From positions 130,268 to 185,619 of the forward strand of contig VHCN01000001.1 in the NCBI GenBank assembly GCA_016871675.1: 55,352 nucleotides of DNA, given 5' to 3'. Shown one piece after another: positions 34,122 to 42,070 of the stretch (the stretch's first letter is position 1; every line of letters begins with the position of its first letter). This DNA comes from Verrucomicrobiota bacterium (lineage in GTDB: Bacteria > Verrucomicrobiota > Verrucomicrobiia > Limisphaerales > VHCN01). Below the pieces are notes generated by a model. That model was not told the origin of the DNA. It worked only from the letters and a program-made list of their open reading frames with translations, and did not search any database. The translations under genes and the position numbers were made by a program.

Positions 34122-35528
34122 ATGCCACCGGGCTCGCGCCACGTTCATTCGCCGGCGCACGCGTTCAGCTTTTTCCAGCCTCGCGTGCGCGAAGGGCTCG
34201 TGGTGCACAGCCGCCGCAGCGTGCTCAAGGCCGGCCTTGCGGGACTCGCCGGGCTTTCATTGCCCGGATTGCTCCGCGCGCGCGGCGCGGCGGCGAATGC
34301 AGGCAAATCCATCGGCAGCCACAAGTCCGTCATCCTCCTCTGGATGGCCGGCGGGCCCAGCCACATTGACACGTGGGATGTGAAGCCCGACATGCCGCGC
34401 GAGATTCGCGGGCCGTTCAAGGACATCGCGACCCGGCTGCCGGGCGTCCACCTCTGCGAGTTTCTGCCGAAGCAGGCCGCGATGCTCGACAAGATGACGA
34501 TCATCCGCTCGGTGGACTGCCGGCACAGCAATCACCAGCCGAACACGGTGATGCAGACCGCCAACCTCGAGGCCGAGCCGCGCCTCAACCCGCGCGCGCC
34601 GATGTATCCCGGCCACGCCGCGGTCGTGGCGAAGTTTCGCGGCGCGAACCAGCCCGGCATGCCGCCCGCGGTTCACCTGAACGTGCGCGACAAGACGCAC
34701 TTCGCGTGGAGCGGTTATCTTGGCAAGCAATTTGAGCCCTTCATCGGCGACAACGTGAGCCGGCTCTTCCAGCTTCCGGGCGAGCTTTCGATGGACCGAT
34801 TGAAGTCCCGGCAGACGCTCTCGCAGCAGATGGACCGCCTGCGGCGCGACCTCGACGCGTCGGGCTCCATCGAGGCGCTCGACCGCTACGGGCAGCAGGC
34901 GTTCGACCTCGTCGCCGGACAGCGCGCGCAGGAGGCCTTTGACATCGCGCGCGAACCGCAGCGCGTGCTCGACCGCTACGGCGAACACGACTGGTCAAAG
35001 AAAGCGCTGCTTGCGCGCCGGCTCGTCGAGGCGGGCGTGAGCTTCGTGACGCTCGACTTGAGCAACCACTCCGCGTCCGGCACGTGGGACACCCACGGCG
35101 ACAACATCCCGCCCTACGGCGGCATCTGGAACGGGCTGCGCCCGCTGCTGCCGGTGTTCGACCACTTGCTCACGACACTCGTGAGCGACCTCGAGGAGCG
35201 CGGGTTGCTGGACGAAGTGCTCGTGATCGCGATGGGCGAGTTCGGCCGCACGCCGCAACTCGGCACGCAGGACAGCACCGATGGCCGCAACCACTGGCCC
35301 GTGGTGATGTCCATGACGCTCGCGGGCGGCGGCTTCCGGCACGGGCAGGTGATCGGCTCGACCGAGCGCGACGGCGGGCAGATTGCCACGCGGCCCGTCA
35401 CGCCCGGCGACCTCGCGGCAACAGTTTACCACCACATGGGCGTGCCGCTGGACTCGACGTATCTCGACCACCAGCAACGCCCCGTGCGCTTCATCGAGAA
35501 CGGCGAGCCAATCCGGGAGTTGATTTGA
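34122..35528 (+). CDS. DUF1501 domain-containing Tat-exported protein
   Basis: A 468-residue protein with a Tat signal (HSRRSVLKAGLAGLAGLSLPG) placed about 30 residues from the start. The body (SVILLWMAGGPSHIDTWDVKPD, HQPNTVMQTAN, MPPAVHLN, WDTHGDNIPPYGGIWNGLRPLLPVFDHLL, EFGRTPQLGTQDSTDGRNHWPVVMSMTLAGGG, YLDHQQRPVRFIENGEPIRELI) is the DUF1501 family, alkaline-phosphatase-superfamily-like, which is abundant in Planctomycetes and Verrucomicrobia and usually lies next to a DUF1553 cytochrome gene. Such a partner is not present here. The enzyme activity is unknown. Confidence 0.9.
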   Translation: MPPGSRHVHSPAHAFSFFQPRVREGLVVHSRRSVLKAGLAGLAGLSLPGLLRARGAAANAGKSIGSHKSVILLWMAGGPSHIDTWDVKPDMPREIRGPFKDIATRLPGVHLCEFLPKQAAMLDKMTIIRSVDCRHSNHQPNTVMQTANLEAEPRLNPRAPMYPGHAAVVAKFRGANQPGMPPAVHLNVRDKTHFAWSGYLGKQFEPFIGDNVSRLFQLPGELSMDRLKSRQTLSQQMDRLRRDLDASGSIEALDRYGQQAFDLVAGQRAQEAFDIAREPQRVLDRYGEHDWSKKALLARRLVEAGVSFVTLDLSNHSASGTWDTHGDNIPPYGGIWNGLRPLLPVFDHLLTTLVSDLEERGLLDEVLVIAMGEFGRTPQLGTQDSTDGRNHWPVVMSMTLAGGGFRHGQVIGSTERDGGQIATRPVTPGDLAATVYHHMGVPLDSTYLDHQQRPVRFIENGEPIRELI

Positions 35529-35641
35529 GGCGGCTGGCGCCGCCTTTCGAGCCGCGCAACCGTGCGTTCCTGCCGCCCGCCGTGGCCCTCCGGGAAACTC
35601 ATGTCTTCCCGCCACACTCCGCCTGTGCTTCACTCCCGCGC

Positions 35642-36250
35642 ATGAAATCACTCCTCGCCAAGTCCGCGCTGCTGTCAGCCGCGTTCGCCTCCGCCACGTT
35701 GTTCGTCCTCGCCGCCGAGCAGGACAACTGGAAACCCGAGCCCGGTTACACCGTGCTTTACAACGGCAGGGACCTCACCGGCTGGGGATATCGCGACAAG
35801 GAATTCAAACCGTCCGAGACGTTCGATGGCAAGACCGAGGCGTCCGACAAGCGCTACACGGCCAAGCCCGGCATCCTCACCGTCAACCCGCACGTCGAGG
35901 GCATGGCGCGCTTCCGCCAGCTCTACACGGTCAAGGAGTTCCCGAAGGACTTCCACCTCAAGCTCGAGTTCCGCGCCGCGGTGAACGCCGACAGCGGCAT
36001 TTACCTGCGCCGTCCGCAGCTGCAGTGCCGCGACTACCTCGTGGCCGGCCCTTACAAGGACCTCAAGAAATACAAGGCGCAGGATTGGAACGAAATCGAG
36101 GTGACGGTGAAGGGCGACGTGGCCACGTGCACGTGCAACGGCGAGGCGCTGGCCTTCACAAACAAACTGCCCGCCACCGGCCCCATCGGCCTGGAGGCCG
36201 ACCGCGGCACGATGGAATACCGCCGCATCCGCATCAAGGAACTGCCATGA
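35642..36250 (+). CDS. DUF1080 (3-keto-disaccharide hydrolase type) protein
   Basis: A 202-residue exported protein with signal peptide (ALLSAAFASATLFVLAAEQ). DUF1080 motifs are YTVLYNGRDLTGWGYRDKEF, FRAAVNADSGIYLRRPQLQCRDY, WNEIEVTVKGDVATCTCNGE and GPIGLEADRGTMEYRRIRIKEL. It is shorter than the other DUF1080 protein (32431-33492) and lacks the lipocalin domain. Its stop overlaps the start of the next gene (ATGA), so they form a two-gene operon. Confidence 0.87.
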   Translation: MKSLLAKSALLSAAFASATLFVLAAEQDNWKPEPGYTVLYNGRDLTGWGYRDKEFKPSETFDGKTEASDKRYTAKPGILTVNPHVEGMARFRQLYTVKEFPKDFHLKLEFRAAVNADSGIYLRRPQLQCRDYLVAGPYKDLKKYKAQDWNEIEVTVKGDVATCTCNGEALAFTNKLPATGPIGLEADRGTMEYRRIRIKELP

Positions 36251-37011
36251 GAACCACCATCGTCAGCGCCGTCGCATTCGCGGTCGCCGCCAGCTTCGCA
36301 ATCCCCGGCTCCCGCGCCGCGGCCCAGGTCGCAACGGGCTTCCAAAACCGTGTGCTCCTCGAGGCCGACGGCACGAAGCGGCCGTTCGTCGTCTTCGTGC
36401 CGGCGAAGTATCAGCCCGGCTCCAAGCCGCCGGTGATGCTGTTCCTGCACGGCTCGGGCGAGCGCGGCGACAACAACATTGACCCGATCATGGTCGGCCT
36501 CGGCCCGGCCATCTGGAAGCGCAAGGCCGCGTTCCCGTTCGTCACCGTCCTCCCGCAGTGCGCGACGAATTCCAACTGGCTCGCCGACGGCCCCGATGCG
36601 ACGCGCGCGCTCGCGATGCTCAGGCAGACGCAGGCGGAGTTCGGCACGGACCCCGACCGCGTCTATCTCACGGGCCTCTCGATGGGCGGCAGCGGCACGT
36701 GGAGCATCGCGGCGAAGGACCCGTCCGCGTGGGCGGCCATCGTGCCGATGTGCTCGCGGAACGACGTGGCCAACGCGAAGAAGTTCGCCGACGCGCGCCT
36801 GCCCATCTGGGATTTCTGCGGCGACAAGGACCGCGCCGAGACGGTGAAATTCAGCCGGGACATGAGCGCCGCGCTCGCGCAACTCAAGGCGCCCGCCAGG
36901 TACACCGAGTATCCCGGCGTGGGCCACAATTGCTGGGACAACGCCTACGGCTCGGGCGAGCTTTACACGTGGCTCCTCGAGCAGTCGCGCAGCAGGAACG
37001 CGGCGAAGTGA
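36247..37011 (+). CDS. secreted alpha/beta hydrolase (esterase/phospholipase-carboxylesterase type)
   Basis: A 254-residue exported hydrolase with signal peptide up to about SRAAAQ. The catalytic triad is visible as GLSMGGSGTW (Ser nucleophile), DFCGDKD (Asp) and PGVGHNCWDNAY (His). The oxyanion-region motif MLFLHGSGERGDN is also typical of the PHB-depolymerase-like/phospholipase-carboxylesterase group. The ATG overlaps the DUF1080 stop codon by 4 bp. Substrate unknown; a role in carbohydrate-ester breakdown with the DUF1080 partner is inference. Confidence 0.85.
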   Translation: MRTTIVSAVAFAVAASFAIPGSRAAAQVATGFQNRVLLEADGTKRPFVVFVPAKYQPGSKPPVMLFLHGSGERGDNNIDPIMVGLGPAIWKRKAAFPFVTVLPQCATNSNWLADGPDATRALAMLRQTQAEFGTDPDRVYLTGLSMGGSGTWSIAAKDPSAWAAIVPMCSRNDVANAKKFADARLPIWDFCGDKDRAETVKFSRDMSAALAQLKAPARYTEYPGVGHNCWDNAYGSGELYTWLLEQSRSRNAAK

Positions 37012-37105
37012 TCAGAGATCCACGGCCCGCGGCGGGCACGGGTGATCCTCCTTCGCGTTCGCCTTCCGCCTTGCACTTCCTTCCTCCCGGCGCATCCTTT
37101 CCGCG

Positions 37106-37714
37106 ATGAGTTTTGAGCCTGACTCGCGGGTGGAAGCGCTGTGGGAGGAATACGGCAAGTCGTTCAAGGACTTCGACGACCTCACGCTTGCGCGCTGGCT
37201 CGCGCAGACACTCGGGCAGCTCAACGGCCGCGTGTGGCGCTATTCGCATCCGCTCGTGGGCTGCTACCGGCTCGCGGCGCAACTCGGCCACGACCGCCAG
37301 ATCTGGCTCAAGCGGCTTGCCACCGCGCCGCATGATTATCCGGAGAGCCCGTGCTGCCGCGCGCCGCTGCTGCCGTTGATCACGCGCGACGTGCTCGAGA
37401 GCGGGTTGATCTGCCTCCACTGCAACGCCACGGCCATCGCGCTGGAGGACGTCCCGTCCGACGTGCGGGCGCCGCTGGAGAAGTGGGCGCAGCAATACGC
37501 GAAGGTCCACGCGACCGCGCACTGGGACGACCGCCAGCGCAAGCGCGTGCCGGACTACGACGACGCGTTCGAGCAGGCCGCGCAGGATGCCGAGAAGCTG
37601 CTGTCCCACGCCGGGAGCAACCTCGCGACCAAGCTCGCCGAGTTCTATCCGGCGGTCGTGTGGGAAGACCAGGACGAGTGCCTCGAAGTGCGCCCCGAAG
37701 ACGTGCTGCTCTGA
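37106..37714 (+). CDS. zinc-ribbon-containing conserved hypothetical protein
   Basis: A 202-residue soluble protein with a CC pair at about residues 83-84 and CLHC near 102-105, which could form a zinc site, then an acidic helical C-terminus (HWDDRQRKRVPDYDDAFEQAAQDAEKLL). No signal peptide. I do not recognise a function. The start is the first ATG after the preceding gene. Codon use and frame are consistent with a real gene. Confidence 0.65.
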   Translation: MSFEPDSRVEALWEEYGKSFKDFDDLTLARWLAQTLGQLNGRVWRYSHPLVGCYRLAAQLGHDRQIWLKRLATAPHDYPESPCCRAPLLPLITRDVLESGLICLHCNATAIALEDVPSDVRAPLEKWAQQYAKVHATAHWDDRQRKRVPDYDDAFEQAAQDAEKLLSHAGSNLATKLAEFYPAVVWEDQDECLEVRPEDVLL

Positions 37715-37751
37715 GGCGCGCCAATCCGGCGCCGCCTTCTTCCGCGGTGGC

Positions 37752-38717
37752 TCAATCGAACGCGTGCCCCGCGCAGCAGAGGACGTCGCGCACCTTGTGG
37801 CGCACGAGTTCCTTCACCTTGGCGCGGGCGGGGGCGAGATACTTGCGCGGGTCGAACTCCTTCGGGTTCTCGGCGAACACCTTGCGGATCGCGGCGGTCA
37901 TCGCGAGGCGCAGGTCGGTGTCGATGTTCACCTTGGTGCAGCCCACGCGGCGCGCGACCTCGATGTCCGCCTCGGGCACGCCCTTGGTCTTCTCGCCGAG
38001 CTTGCCGCCGAAACGGTTGATCTCGTCGGCCAGGTCCTTCGGCACGCTCGACGCGCCGTGCAGGACGAGCGGGTAATCGCCCATGCCCGCATCGAGCAGC
38101 GCCTTCTTGATGGCCTTGAGGCGTTCGAGGTCGAGGTGTTGCTCGCCCTCGAACTTGTAGGCGCCGTGTGAATTGCCGATGGCCACGGCGAGCGAGTCCA
38201 CGCCGGAGCGCTTCACGAATTCCACCGCCTCGTCCGGGTGCGTGTAACAGCCGCCCTTGGAATAGCCGCCGCCCTCCTCGCCGTCGTCGTGCTGCGCCCC
38301 GACAAGCATGCCGAGTTCGCCCTCGACGACGCAGTTGTGCCGGTGCGCGTAGTCGACGACCGAGCGGCAGATTTCGATGTTCTTGTCGAAGGTCTCGTGG
38401 CTCGCGTCGATCATCACGCTGGTGAAACCCTCGTCGATGCACTGCTTGCACAACTCGAAGCTGTCACCGTGGTCGAGATGCACCGCGATGGGGATGGTCG
38501 AGAGGCTGACTGCCGCCTCGATGAGTTTCTTGAGATAGACCGGGTGCGCGTATTGGCGCGCGCCCTTGGAAATCTGGAGCATCACCGGGGCCTTTTCCTC
38601 CTCGCAGGCCTCGATGATGGCCTGGAGCAGTTCCATGTTGTTCACGTTGAAGGCGCCGAGGGCGTATCTGCCCTTCAGGGCCTTGGCGAAGAGGTCGCGG
38701 GTGTGTGTCAGTGGCAT
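37752..38717 (-). CDS. fba: class II fructose-bisphosphate aldolase
   Basis: A 321-residue zinc-dependent aldolase of glycolysis/gluconeogenesis. The zinc and substrate motifs are clear: AVHLDHGDSFELCKQCIDEGF, MIDASHETFDKNI, VEGELGML, YTHPDEAVEFVKRSGVDSLAVAIGNSHGAYK, LHGASSVP and VNIDTDLRLAMTAAIRK. Length and layout match class IIB-type aldolases. It cleaves fructose-1,6-bisphosphate into dihydroxyacetone phosphate and glyceraldehyde-3-phosphate. The gene stands alone, divergent from the large unknown gene at 38914. Confidence 0.93.
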   Translation of the reverse strand: MPLTHTRDLFAKALKGRYALGAFNVNNMELLQAIIEACEEEKAPVMLQISKGARQYAHPVYLKKLIEAAVSLSTIPIAVHLDHGDSFELCKQCIDEGFTSVMIDASHETFDKNIEICRSVVDYAHRHNCVVEGELGMLVGAQHDDGEEGGGYSKGGCYTHPDEAVEFVKRSGVDSLAVAIGNSHGAYKFEGEQHLDLERLKAIKKALLDAGMGDYPLVLHGASSVPKDLADEINRFGGKLGEKTKGVPEADIEVARRVGCTKVNIDTDLRLAMTAAIRKVFAENPKEFDPRKYLAPARAKVKELVRHKVRDVLCCAGHAFD

Positions 38718-38913
38718 GTTTCGTGGGGTTCATGCGCCGCCCGGGGACGGCAACAGCGGGGCAAGGTAGGGAAGTGCGCGGTGGAAGGGAAACAGTTTTT
38801 CTGGCGGACGGAGCGCACGCGCGGGGCGTTCGGCGCAGTGCTGTGAAAGGCAATACCGGCCACTCGACACTTGCAATCGCGCGCCCCGTGCATTCCCTTC
38901 ACCGCAACCACTG

Positions 38914-40386
38914 ATGCGACTCTCCGCGAAGCTGTTCCTGTGGGGCGCGGTGTTTGCCGTGCTCGGCGTGCTGGCGTTGTGGATCGAGCACGCGCGCGCC
39001 GCGGCCCGCACTCGCGCCTTCAAGGCGCAGCTCGAGGCGAAGGGCGAGCGGCTGTCCTACACGAACCACGTCCCGCCCATGCCGCCCATGGCGTCCAACG
39101 GCGCGACGGCCTTCGCCGGCGCCGCGAACGCGCTCACCACGCTTAATCCATCTTTCGTGCCACAGCCGATGCGCCTCGTCGCGCCCGGCCGCGCGAGGGT
39201 TGCGTGGCGTCTGCCCGCGCTGCCGGAGCCAAAGGAGGCGGACGTCTGGCCCGCCGTGGCCGCGCACATCGAGGAGAACCGCGACGTGCTTGCGGAGCTG
39301 CACGCCGCGGTCGAACTGCCCGTGATGGTCCACAAGCTCGCATACGAGAAGACGTTCTCGATGCTCCTGCCGCACTTGCAGAAATTGAAGGGCGCGGTCG
39401 GTTCGCTGAGCTGGGCCGCGCTCTACGACATGCGCGAGGGCAACCGCGAAGCGGCCTTCACGAACCTGCTCGCGGGCATCCGCGCGGGCAGCCGGCTCAA
39501 GGAGCCCGTGGTGATCTCACAACTCATTCGCGTCTCGTGCGGCAGCATCATGTTCGGGACGACGTGGGAGGCGATGCAGTTCCCCGGATGGACGGACCGT
39601 GAGCTGGCGGCGCTCCAGCAGGCTTGGGAGGAGTTCGACACTCTTGAAGGCTATATGAGCGCGCTGAACATGGAACGCGCGATGGGCGTCGCCATCACCG
39701 CCGAGTGTCGGACGAACTGGCGGGCACTTTCGGGCACTAGACTTGGAGGGTCGTCCGGCCCAGGCAATGTTGGCGACTACGTTTCAGAGGTCTGGTCCGT
39801 CGTGACGTGGCACGCATGGACCTCGTATGCCGACGAGCGCTGGCTGCTGGAGCGGCACCAGATCTCGCTCGACGGGGCGAGGCTCGCGCTCGCGACCAAT
39901 TGCTTCGCGCCCGTGAAGTCACAAGTCGCCGCCGCCACCACCGCACTGGGCGAACCCGATTTCAACTATCTTGTTTCGAAGGCGACCGTTCCTGCCATGG
40001 ACCGGTTCTTCTTGAGGATCGCGAGGCACGAGACGACCCGGCGTCTGGCCGCGGCGGCCATCGCACTCGAACGCCACAAGTTGCGGCATGGCCGGTATCC
40101 GGAAGCCCTCGCCGCGCTCGTGCCTGAGTTCATGGCGACGCTTCCGCACGATTTCATGGACGGCAACCCGCTGCGCTACCGGTTGCTGCCGGAGGGCACG
40201 TTCCTGCTGTGGTCCATCGGCGACGACCTGGTGGACGACGGCGGCGATGGCTCGACCCCACCGGCCGCCACGCCCGGCGAGAGGCTTTGGATCAATGGCC
40301 GAGACCTGGTGTGGCCTTTGCCGGGAACCGCGCGGGAGGTCGAGGATGACCGCGCCGCGATGGAGTCGCGGCGGCCTGGGAGGTAG
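38914..40386 (+). CDS. large membrane-anchored protein of unknown function
   Basis: A 490-residue protein with one N-terminal hydrophobic helix (LFLWGAVFAVLGVLALWI) and a long helical domain. The C-terminal block RLAAAAIALERHKLRHGRYPEALAALVPEFMATLPHDFMDGNPLRYRLLPEGTFLLWSIGDDLVDDGG recurs, as I recall, in many planctomycete and verrucomicrobial proteins of unknown function. It probably faces the periplasm. Start: ATG at 38914, in a normal distance from the divergent aldolase. Confidence 0.72.
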   Translation: MRLSAKLFLWGAVFAVLGVLALWIEHARAAARTRAFKAQLEAKGERLSYTNHVPPMPPMASNGATAFAGAANALTTLNPSFVPQPMRLVAPGRARVAWRLPALPEPKEADVWPAVAAHIEENRDVLAELHAAVELPVMVHKLAYEKTFSMLLPHLQKLKGAVGSLSWAALYDMREGNREAAFTNLLAGIRAGSRLKEPVVISQLIRVSCGSIMFGTTWEAMQFPGWTDRELAALQQAWEEFDTLEGYMSALNMERAMGVAITAECRTNWRALSGTRLGGSSGPGNVGDYVSEVWSVVTWHAWTSYADERWLLERHQISLDGARLALATNCFAPVKSQVAAATTALGEPDFNYLVSKATVPAMDRFFLRIARHETTRRLAAAAIALERHKLRHGRYPEALAALVPEFMATLPHDFMDGNPLRYRLLPEGTFLLWSIGDDLVDDGGDGSTPPAATPGERLWINGRDLVWPLPGTAREVEDDRAAMESRRPGR

Positions 40387-40406
40387 GGCGGCGCGAAGGC
40401 CGTGGA

Positions 40407-40738
40407 CTACTTCCGCGAGAGCAGAAACGAAATCACGTCCCGGAAATCCTGCACGGTCATCCCCTGCTCCAACCCCTCGGGCATCAGCGCGAGCCTCGAT
40501 TGCGTTCGCGACTTGACCTGCGGTCCGGGAATCACGAGGCCCTTGCCGTCGGCGGTGAGCAGCGTGACCGTGCCGTCGGGGCTGGAGCTTTCGAGCAGCC
40601 CCGAGTGAGTCTGGCCGTCCGCCGTCGTGACCTCGTGCGTGACAAACCGCGGCGCGCGCGGGCGCCTCCGGCCAGAGGGCGGCCATGAATCCAAGGAGGA
40701 GGGCGGTCGTTGCGGCGCGAGAGTTCATGGCGGCTCGG
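40407..40738 (-). pseudogene. remnant of a PVC heme-binding-domain protein: signal peptide out of frame with a C-terminal fragment
   Basis: From the ATG at 40736-40738 one frame reads a signal peptide (MNSRAATTALLLGFMAALWP). Near 40650 that frame becomes meaningless. In the neighbouring frame, from about 40650 to the stop at 40407, the peptide reads VTTADGQTHSGLLESSSPDGTVTLLTADGKGLVIPGPQVKSRTQSRLALMPEGLEQGMTVQDFRDVISFLLSRK, the C-terminal end of the putative heme-binding domain (TIGR02603-type) of PVC bacteria. The large middle portion is absent. A frameshift after an internal deletion explains it. A 95-codon ORF (40407-40694) exists but lacks a proper N-terminus. Confidence 0.6.
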
Positions 40739-40810
40739 GTGATGCGGCGATTGGACGGAATGGCTGCGCACAAGGCGAGCGTTCAATGAGGCGCTCGGCC
40801 GGAGGAACCG

Positions 40811-40837
40811 AACCTGGAACACTGAACATTGAACTTT
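40811..40837. repeat. TGGAACACTGAACATTGAACTT short repeat
   Basis: A stretch of 7-8 bp units of the form TGAAC, related to the repeat at 12472-12508. It lies just upstream of the dihydrouridine synthase gene and is non-coding. Confidence 0.55.
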
Positions 40838-40851
40838 CCGCCTCCACCGCG

Positions 40852-41988
40852 ATGCGGGAGATTCCGCGTTGCATGCGTTTCGGGCCGCTTGAACTGAAGT
40901 CCAACCTGTTCCTCTCGCCGCTGGCGGGCTACACGAACCTGCCGTTCCGGCTCACGGTGCGCGAGATCGGCGGCGTGGACTTGTGCACGACCGACCTCGT
41001 CAACGCCCGCTCGCTGCTCGAGCGCAATCCGAAGGCGCTCAAACTCATCGAGACCTGCCCTGCCGATCGACCGCTCGCCGTGCAGCTTTTCGGCTCCGTG
41101 CCGGAGGAAATGCGCGACGCCGCGCTCGACCTCGAAGCGCGCGGCATCGCCTCCGTGGACATCAACATGGGCTGTCCCGTGAGGAAGGTCTGCCGCGTCG
41201 GCGGCGGCTCCGCGATGATGACGGAGCTCGACCGCACCGCGTCGCTCGTCAAGGGCATGGTCGGCGTGGTGAAGATTCCCGTCACGGCCAAGATGCGGCT
41301 CGGCTGGGACGATGACAACCTGACCGCGCCGGACCTGGCGCGCGCGCTTGCGGACGTCGGCGTCGCCGCGATCTTCGTCCATGGCCGCACGCGCGAGCAG
41401 GGTTTCGGCGGGACGGTGAGCCTCGCCGGCATCCGCGCGGTGGTGGATGCCGTGCCTGGCATCCCGGTCATCGGCAACGGCGACGTGATTTCGCCCGAGG
41501 CTGCGAGCCGGATGCTCGACGCGACGGGTTGCGCCGGCGTGAGCATCGGCCGGGGGGCGTTTTATGATCCCTGGATTTTCACGCGCACGCGGCGGCTGCT
41601 CGAAACGGGCGAGTCCGCGCCCGAGCCGGGATTCGGCGAGCGCGTGCGCGTGATGTGCGGCCATCTCGACCGGATGGTGGAGGTGTTCGGCGAGGAACTG
41701 GGCTGCCGGATGTTCCGGAAGGTCGCGCCGTGGTATGCGAAGCGGTTCGGGCCCGCGAACGAGTTCAACAAGGCCGTGGTGCGCGTGAACACGCGCGCGG
41801 AATTCCAGGACGTGCTCGGTCAATACCTGCGCTGGCGGCGGCAGTTCTGCGATGAGCGCGGCGAGTTGCTGCCGCGCTTCGCGCCCGCGCCGATGGTCGC
41901 GTCGTTCATGCAGGGGCGCGAAGCCGCGCCGCCCGCCGTCCGGCGCGAGGCCATCCCCGTCCCGAAGGGCCCGGTCGAAGTCTGGTAG
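40852..41988 (+). CDS. dusB: tRNA-dihydrouridine synthase (DusB family)
   Basis: A 378-residue FMN enzyme that reduces uridine in the D-loop of tRNA. Family motifs: LSPLAGYTNLPFRLTVREIG, VQLFGSVPEEMRDAA, SVDINMGCPVRKVCRVGGGSAMM (with the catalytic Cys region), TAKMRLGWDDDN, FVHGRTREQGFGG, VIGNGDVISPEAASRML and GVSIGRGAFYDPWIF. The start is either ATG 40852 (chosen) or ATG 40873 (MRFGPLEL, the usual family opening). The C-terminal 60 residues, Pro/Ala-rich, are an unusual extension. Confidence 0.85.
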   Translation: MREIPRCMRFGPLELKSNLFLSPLAGYTNLPFRLTVREIGGVDLCTTDLVNARSLLERNPKALKLIETCPADRPLAVQLFGSVPEEMRDAALDLEARGIASVDINMGCPVRKVCRVGGGSAMMTELDRTASLVKGMVGVVKIPVTAKMRLGWDDDNLTAPDLARALADVGVAAIFVHGRTREQGFGGTVSLAGIRAVVDAVPGIPVIGNGDVISPEAASRMLDATGCAGVSIGRGAFYDPWIFTRTRRLLETGESAPEPGFGERVRVMCGHLDRMVEVFGEELGCRMFRKVAPWYAKRFGPANEFNKAVVRVNTRAEFQDVLGQYLRWRRQFCDERGELLPRFAPAPMVASFMQGREAAPPAVRREAIPVPKGPVEVW

Positions 41989-42070
41989 TCTCAGGCGAAT
42001 TTCCGATTGGCCGCGCGGGTGAATCCGCTATGGTCTGCCCGCAAGACCGACCTGAAACCACGCCTCATCC

